Shown one piece after another: positions 57,681 through 64,000 of a stretch of 64,000 nt of DNA. Below the pieces are notes generated by a model that ran no database searches, was not told where the DNA came from, and worked only from the letters and a program-made list of their open reading frames with translations. Origin of the DNA: Mytilus galloprovincialis (taxonomy: Eukaryota > Mollusca > Bivalvia > Mytilida > Mytilidae). Within the stretch, counting starts at the first letter, position 1. Every line of letters begins with the position of its first letter. Position numbers and translations under genes: made by a program. The stretch covers positions 66,096,681 to 66,160,680 of the forward strand of contig NC_134848.1 in NCBI RefSeq assembly GCF_965363235.1, given 5' to 3'.

Positions 57681-60040
57681 TTTCCTTGTGATTAATTGCT
57701 CCATCTTCAATAAATCTTTTATTTATAGACATAGTTAATAGATACTGACCATCACAGTAAATTTCTACATCTATGATTGGCCAAACAATTACAAATAGAA
57801 CATTAGTTGCTTCTCTGCCAAGGATATGGTATTTCAATTAGAGCAAACTATGACTTGCTTGGAGTCTGAATATTGTTTATGGATAGGATGTCATTTCTTC
57901 CTGCAGACTGATTTATTGATATGTTTATTAAAATATGTCAGTGCAGTGATTATTTCTAATATCAAATTTTAATTTACTAAGTCCCATTCAGTATAAGGGG
58001 ACAACCATTAACCTTTCTCTGGGCAGGACGACTTTTCTAAAATGGATAAATTTGTCTGGTAAGAACTGAAAATGAATAACTTTGCAAAAGACAGGATATG
58101 AAAACGAATATTCTGCTACACAAAATGCTGGAAACAAATGTGATCAACAGTGAAAATAAATTGTCTTGTGGTGAAAGCCATGGAAAAAAATGTGCATGTG
58201 CAGCAACAGATTGAATTCGATGATCAAGCTAGAAACAATCCTAGCCCCTGCCCCACTATTATAGTGAATATGTCTACCAATAAACACAAACAAAACAAAT
58301 ACAAGAAGTAGTTTATTCATAAACAATTTAGATAACTCAACATACATTATAACAGTATATGTACAAAAATCATAAATTCTTGCAACAAACTTGGCCATAT
58401 CAATTGTGAGAAAATTATTTAAGAATAATAACCTGATACAAAAAGTCTAATAATCTTACATGCACACAACACATATCCTATTAAAAAATTAACTATATAA
58501 TAATATCAAGTTTTTAATGTAGTGTTATTAGTTCAGAGATGAAATTTTCATTTAAGCCCCCAAAAAATACTGCCATGAGTTTAAATGTATGTTAACTATT
58601 ACCACCTGCATTATAAGGGGAGATAATTCACATTAACAGAATTATCTCCCTTTGGTAATATTTCTTATTACATCCTACAGAATTTTTATTTCTTAATTTA
58701 AAGGTTTTTTCTGTAAATAACTTTTTTTTTCTCTCATCAAATGATTTGAAACTCCCATACCAAGTGATGCTCAAAACAAAAATAATATGGATTATTAGTT
58801 GTTTTTTTTTTTTCAAAATCTGATCCAAAATAATAACTTCTTAAATTTTAATCATCATGGAGTAAGCAAACAGTACCTTCTGAAATTCATATTCAATATT
58901 ATAATTAGCAGATTAGGTAATGAACAGATGATTCTTCTTCAATTGTAATTTCAATTGCTATATGTTACCTATGCATCAAATTTTGCAATAAATAGGAAGC
59001 ATATATTGAAATAATTACGTTATATATTTTAAATGCTTTGTCTTGAATAATAAATCTGTTATTCACAGAAAATAAATACAAACTATCACATAAAATTTAT
59101 ACATCTTATATCTACATCTAAGATATGTCAAACAATTAAATATTGAACAAGTATAAAACTTCAAATTTCAAGCTATTATCCAAAATTTGTTAAATAAAAA
59201 AAATATAAATAATAGATAACCAAAAGAGTTTTTTTTAGTTAACAAGTAATTACTAATAAGAAAATAAAAAAACTGTTCTAAAAATATTTGAATTATTCCT
59301 CATCAAATGTTGTAACAATCATTGTCTCCATTTTTTTTTTAATATATTTAATATAAAGGTTAGAAGATTAACTCTAACAGTACTATCATCATCAAATTCA
59401 TTAAGTAATATTTCAATCATTTTTTTTATATAACTAATCTTATTTTGTAAAACATTATATTCACTGCAGGAAAAATTATTTGTGAAATGCAGATGGAACA
59501 ATCTATTACAAACACATTTCAAATTTACAGAGTTATCTCCCTCTATTTAGGTTTACATCATCACATGATATTCTATGAAAAAAAAATCATCAACAATACA
59601 ATGATTATCATTTTGTAGACCAGACTGAGACACATGTTTCATCTACAAAAGACTCAATGTTTAAATAAAAGATGAATCATTTAAACTGTCAGATAAATTT
59701 CATCAAATTAAATTCATTCTCAGCAGTTTTTTTCATTGCAAAATTTTAATCTGAATGACATGAATAATACTAATTATACCATAATTCATACAAAAAATGT
59801 GAAAATGTTACACCAACCTCTACATACAGTGCTCGGTCATATTACAATAACAAAATATAAAACTAGCACATCTAATATCAATATTATAGTCATTGGATTT
59901 TCTCAATCATACATATGCATACATAAACACTCACAGTTACAAAGTAAATACAACTTTAGTCTTATTGTACTTAGAAATAAAAGTTTAGCAACAATATTCA
60001 AATCTTTATAATATATTAAGTTTTTTGCATAAGGCCATAA
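57681..60040. other. AT-rich gene-free stretch
   Basis: Contains one small hairpin at 58615-58653 (AAGGGGAGATAATTC mirrored as AGAATTATCTCCCTTT). The word GGGAGATAA(C/T)TCTG also occurs in the TTAA MITEs. Open frames of 60-91 codons lack any recognisable motif. Confidence 0.45.
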
Positions 60041-60049
60041 TAAATAATA

Positions 60050-60262
60050 GGTTTGTTTGCCCAAATGCTACCTACCCAGAAAAAAGCTGCCTACTCAATT
60101 TTTTTTATTGTCCTGATTTGAAGAAGGTTTTTTTTAATCAAATAGGCATGAAGACTAATAAACATCTGATACTTCAATTTCTTTTTTTGAAAAAAAAAGA
60201 AAATGCCTACCTACCTACCCACTGTCTCAACCTTTGGGTAGGGTTTGGGCAAACCAAAATAT
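60050..60262. mobile_element. TIR-bearing MITE, about 213 bp
   Basis: GGTTTGTTTGCCCAAATGCT then 'acctaccc' at the left is mirrored on the right by GGGTAGGGTTTGGGCAAACC (about 60235-60258). The interior holds (CTAC)n-like 'tgcctacctacctaccc'. The 84-codon frame across it is spurious. Confidence 0.6.
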
Positions 60263-60574
60263 TTTTAAGTGTGACCTAATCATGAAATCAAATATCTAAA
60301 TTTCTCTAATTCTTCGTCAATTTATCCCTTTCTGCACCAATTGTATAAAAAAATGTAATCAACGTGTGGTTCGTTTGATCTCAGTTCTTCATTGGTTAAA
60401 ATCCGATTATGACGTTGAATTTTCTTGTTTTTCTCTGAATTTCCTATTGTGACGGCATGAAAAAAGGTGACCATGTCTGATGACGTCACATAGACAGAAA
60501 ACATCTTTTAGCAGATCAGTCGCAAAGAAGGACTAAGTTTGCCTGCATATTGTTTGAAAATCATTAGAGAAATA

Positions 60575-60735
60575 GATTCCGCCACCAAATCTTGTGTAAT
60601 ACGATATTTATCCACTCTCGACAGTTAAATTTTAAATATTTAAAACGCTAGACGAGCCTTGCGTTTTAAATTTGAAAATTTAACTGTCGAGAGTGGATAA
60701 ATATCGTATCACACTTGATGCAGTGGTAGAATCTA
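60575..60735. mobile_element. Foldback element with near-perfect 75-bp arms
   Basis: ACGATATTTATCCACTCTCG plus 'acagttaaattt' (from 60601) is mirrored by 'aaatttaactgtcgagagtgg' and 'ataaatatcgtat' (60687-60709). The arms extend outward through an 'agattccgccacc'-like end. Loop about 12 bases (TAGACGAGCCTT). A compact hairpin of about 160 bp. Confidence 0.7.
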
Positions 60736-61059
60736 TATCTATACAAATTTTTTTCTCAATCCACATTAATTAGTACCCCTGACAAAATGGACCTACAGTG
60801 CTAATTTTTTATATTGTGTAGTAAAAAAAAATCTGGATTTGTAGAAGGTAGGTCTGTCTTTCCATTTTAACAATAAATTTTAAACCTTAAACATGAAAAC
60901 TGTTATGGGAAAAATCAATACAAAGTTTTATAAGTAAAAGGAAGGAATTTTTAAATAATGTTTGCATAATCATTCATACCAAGATATAAAATATGAATCC
61001 AAAGATTCAAACATTTAATTGTACATTTAGTCAGACCATGTATGCTTCAAATTGAAAAC

Positions 61060-61120
61060 AAGAATGTGTCCCATTTACACGGATGGCCAGAAAACATTAT
61101 GCCCATTAATGGGGCATACA
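61060..61120 (-). repeat. Family D internal-deletion derivative
   Basis: AAGAATGTGTCCCATTTACA and 'cggatggccagaaaacattatg' join the two outer ends of family D directly, without the 250-base middle, followed by 'cattaatggggcata'. Confidence 0.65.
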
Positions 61121-63412
61121 AATTGCAAGATATATCAATAAACAGTGAGGAACATACAATAAAAGGTTATACATAGTAGAAGTACACACATACACATAAG
61201 AATTTATGAAGGTATAAAATAAAGCACAATATTTTTTTCAATACTGGTTAACTACAGAAAGACATTAATCCTTACATTTTGATTTGGTTTCAAAGTACAC
61301 AAAAAAAGTTTGGTATATATTCTTTTAATTTCTACACACAAAAAGATAATGAAATTCATAGCCAATGTCAATGTTTTGTTACAAAATCAATAGAGGCTTT
61401 TCTATTGGTGTTTAAATCCATTTACAAGTTTCATTTTTTTATCGTGATTTTAATATTTAGAAAAGAATGTCCCTCTTGAATAAATTATTCATGTCGGATT
61501 TCCATTTTTTGATAGAACCTTCCCAATCTCCCCAAAAAATACAAAACAAACCCCCCAGCAAAATAACAAAAACATGTAAGACTATACAAAAACAAGAACA
61601 ACAAAACAAAACAAAAAAAATCATCAGAACAACAAGAAAACTAGGTAATGGGCTTCAAGAGACCATTATATACAAAAAATATGATGAAAATAAAGTAAAA
61701 TTAATTATAATCAACCAGTACAACATTTTCATTCAAATGAACTTGGCTGAAAAATCAAAACAAATTTATATATTAATGTTACAAATAATAATCAACCTCA
61801 AACCGCTATTGTATCTTTTCATTGCTATATATTGAACACACATTGTACAGTATAAATACAGCCATAATAAAATTAATTCCAAAATTCTGATTCCTGTTCT
61901 TACATCCCACAATATTTTCATTTTAAGAAGTAATGTTTATCTTATCTTACGCTCTTACAATTTAAAATGCCCATCCATCAAAAAAAAAACAAAAAAAAAA
62001 CAAAAAAACTAAGGAATTAATTTTAAATGACCTTTAATAAATTCATATAACATTAAATATCAGCTGCATTTTTATTAATATCACATAATATGGAATGGTA
62101 TAATTCTACTAGTACATCACATTAGAGTGAAAGGTCACTTCAGGGGTCAAAATCAACCACCTACAAATATGTACATCTATAAACTTGATTTAGGCTATTC
62201 CAAATGAATGTTTTGGGAGGGGAGGCATTTAATCATTGGACATGGGTCGCAACATGTTGGTATTTAGGGTGGGTTGGTGGGAGGGGGTTTAGTAATCACT
62301 CCCTACCCTCCCACATCCATTTAAATACCATATCTGCTTGTCAATAAAAACTAACTACTATATAAAATAAGGAGTCTGGTTATATTGCTTTACTTGTATA
62401 TCATTATTTTAGTTTTACATGAAAAATAAGATAAGGGTTGTAGTACATTAGTTACACAAAATGGACATTTTAAAATCTAAAGCATGTTATTCTTTTTAAG
62501 AACAATTGACAATGTATATATACACTCAATACAAATGATCCCTATTTTATCTTATTAACAAGTCAATGAATCTATGCTGAGCATAAATGAAAAAAAAAAT
62601 AATTAAATATTGCACCCATTTTCAATATTAGAAAAGAAATTTCTACAGATGATACATTCAATAAATTAATGCAAATTCAATATCTAATATTAAAAGTAAT
62701 TGAAGGTTCACTGATTAAATAAATTTCTGACCTACAAAACAGAGGTTACTAAATTTGATTTGACATTTTTCAGACCAATTTAGATTTTATCAGACACTCT
62801 CTGACGGTGCATAAAAGTATTTCATTATCTGTGCTGATTATTTTTAAGACTGGCTAACACTCAATGTTTAATTAAAACCAATTACAAAATTTAAAAGTGC
62901 TCAGACCAAAGTTTTTCTAGCTATGTCATTATAAACATGTTTTTACATTTTAGTTTTTATTCTAAAATGGTAAAGCTACTATCATAATGTTAAACATATG
63001 GCTAGTGAGACAGAAACAAATACAATCTTGTCAATTCATGAGCAATTCTAAATAAGTGTTCCTCATCAAATTATAGTTCAATGAAAGAATTAAAAGTTTG
63101 TTTTTTTCCAGTGCACATTTTTCAGTGTTTATCCTTGGAAGCTAGTTCCATCTTTTATAAAAGTGAATTACATTAATTTCAGAATTTTTTTTCAACAAAA
63201 CAAAACAAGTTAATGCTAATGTAAAAACTCAAATTTAGAAAGCATTTATTCTATCCGTCATTTCCTAAAATCACAAGAACAAATCACTAATTGTTTTTTA
63301 GCTATTCAACAATCTCCTTTATTTAAAGCATGCTAAAATTTCTGAATCCACAGTTACAGAAACTATTTCAAGTATATTAAGAATGCATAAATATGTACAA
63401 TAAGTAAACTGA
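61121..63412 (-). other. AT-rich region, possible long 3' UTR of the minus-strand gene
   Basis: No recognised exon or repeat; several A-rich runs. A minus-strand AATAAA (plus TTTATT at 63318-63323) lies about 90 bases past the mannosidase-like stop and could be its poly(A) signal. The plus strand has a G-quadruplex-type motif at 62267-62287 (G3 T G3 TTGGT G3 A G5). The 122-codon frame at 61467-61835 is Lys/Gln/Thr low complexity and not called. Confidence 0.35.
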
Positions 63413-63583
63413 TTAATACGTTGAGGCCATCCACTGTAATTCTGTTCGATATGCATATATTTCCATTGGTTTAAGAGACATTGTTTCTCCATTCTTAACA
63501 TCTCTTTGATCATAATTCAGAGATAAAGATGTTTCTTTGGTATTTTTAAATGTTAACTCTTTGAATAAGCGAAGGAATGATAT
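63413..63583 (-). CDS. Last coding exon of a lysosomal alpha-mannosidase-like (GH38) gene
   Basis: On the minus strand an acceptor (gttttctctttcAG, plus 63584-63597) is followed by a 56-residue open exon ending in TAA (plus 63413-63415). Key text: LTFKNTKETSLSLNYDQRD and SLKPMEIYAYRTELQW. The sequence of an ET(S/T)L element, then a (L/K)-PMEI-x-(T/A)-(F/Y) strand, then a final QW fits the C-terminal end of lysosomal alpha-mannosidases as I remember it (human MAN2B1 ends with PMEIRTFLASVQW and a few residues). The enzyme trims alpha-mannose from N-glycans in lysosomes; this exon belongs to the C-terminal beta domain, not the active site. The rest lies beyond the right edge. Phase 0 at the acceptor. 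Confidence 0.7.
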   Translation of the reverse strand: MSFLRLFKELTFKNTKETSLSLNYDQRDVKNGETMSLKPMEIYAYRTELQWMASTY

Positions 63584-63653
63584 CTGAAAGAGAAAACAAT
63601 ATAATTAAGTACATATTATATTAGCTGAGAGGAGGGGAGGGAATCTGTACTTT

Positions 63654-63789
63654 AAGGTGTCTGTATGGGAGTTTTCTTTGTTGTTTTAAGGTGTCTGTAT
63701 TGGAGTTTTCTTTGTTGTTTTAAGGTGTCTGTATGGGAGTTTTCTTTGTTGTTTTAAGGTGTCTGTATGGGAGTTTTCTTTGTTGTTTG
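63654..63789. repeat. 34-bp tandem repeat, four copies
   Basis: Unit AAGGTGTCTGTATGGGAGTT plus 'ttctttgttgtttt'. Copies 1, 3 and 4 are nearly identical; copy 2 has one change (tattgg). It lies in the last intron of the minus-strand gene, 70 bases before the acceptor. Confidence 0.93.
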
Positions 63790-64000
63790 TTGTTGTCTAT
63801 CTGTTTTAAGGGAGTTTCGCTTCTCAGTTTCAAAGTAATCAACTTTTTAAAACACTAGTTTATATTGAAAGGGGATTAATAAAGGAATCCAAAAAGTAAA
63901 AAAAAATATATACCGCGTAGGTCACCGTGCTTGTTTTCGAGATATTAGCTATTGAAATGTTTGCGGGAAATTATTCTCTCTTGACTTTTCATAGCTTTAT
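63790..64000. other. Intronic sequence at window edge
   Basis: The end ('gcttgttttcgagatattagc', 'tgcgggaaattatt') resembles 36600-36650 inverted ('cttatatttcgaaaacaagc'), so it is probably a dispersed repeat edge. No exon recognised. Confidence 0.4.

Noticed and set aside
61467-61835. 122-codon Lys/Gln/Thr-rich frame
   Set aside because: Low-complexity translation of A-rich DNA; no domain.

Overview
The window is nuclear DNA from a bivalve mollusc, most likely a marine mussel of the genus Mytilus. This rests on a single-exon Toll-like receptor gene, AT-rich sequence, introns with canonical GT/AG ends, and many interspersed repeats that I recognise from memory as typical of mussel genomes (for example the family beginning AGATGTGGTATGATTGCCAA). 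There are no bacterial-style operons, CRISPR arrays or phage genes.

Layout. 1-5.3 kb: a decayed MULE-like transposase tail, a tRNA-derived SINE and foldback elements, with no host gene. 5.3-9.9 kb: a Toll-like receptor gene (703 aa, coding sequence in one exon), probably with a non-coding 5' exon and an intron mostly made of a 1.6-kb TTAA-flanked DNA transposon. 9.9-16.6 kb: nested dispersed repeats, including an inverted pair of one family and a second tRNA-derived SINE. 16.67-20.5 kb: a non-LTR retrotransposon (LINE) with endonuclease and reverse transcriptase, broken in three places. 20.5-24 kb: small non-autonomous transposons and a 0.8-kb minisatellite. 24.3-35.0 kb: a gene whose five visible exons join into a sushi (CCP) domain, one transmembrane helix and a tyrosine-motif-rich cytoplasmic tail; its 5' end was not found. 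35-43 kb: repeat-rich spacer ending in a possible promoter region. 43.1-50.4 kb: a three-exon gene for a 1089-aa nine-finger C2H2 zinc-finger protein with CtBP-type motifs and a nuclear localisation signal. 50.4-63.4 kb: AT-rich, gene-poor DNA with a 23-bp minisatellite, MITEs and repeats. At the right edge, on the minus strand, lies the last coding exon of what looks like a lysosomal alpha-mannosidase (GH38), most of which is outside the window.

The four host genes (innate immune receptor, sushi-domain membrane protein, transcription factor, lysosomal glycosidase) show no sign of forming one pathway. The main new content is the sushi/TM gene with an FxNPxY tail motif and several uncatalogued TIR and foldback elements. 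I found no convincing evidence of a wholly new multi-gene system. All splice models were read by eye and have no transcript support.
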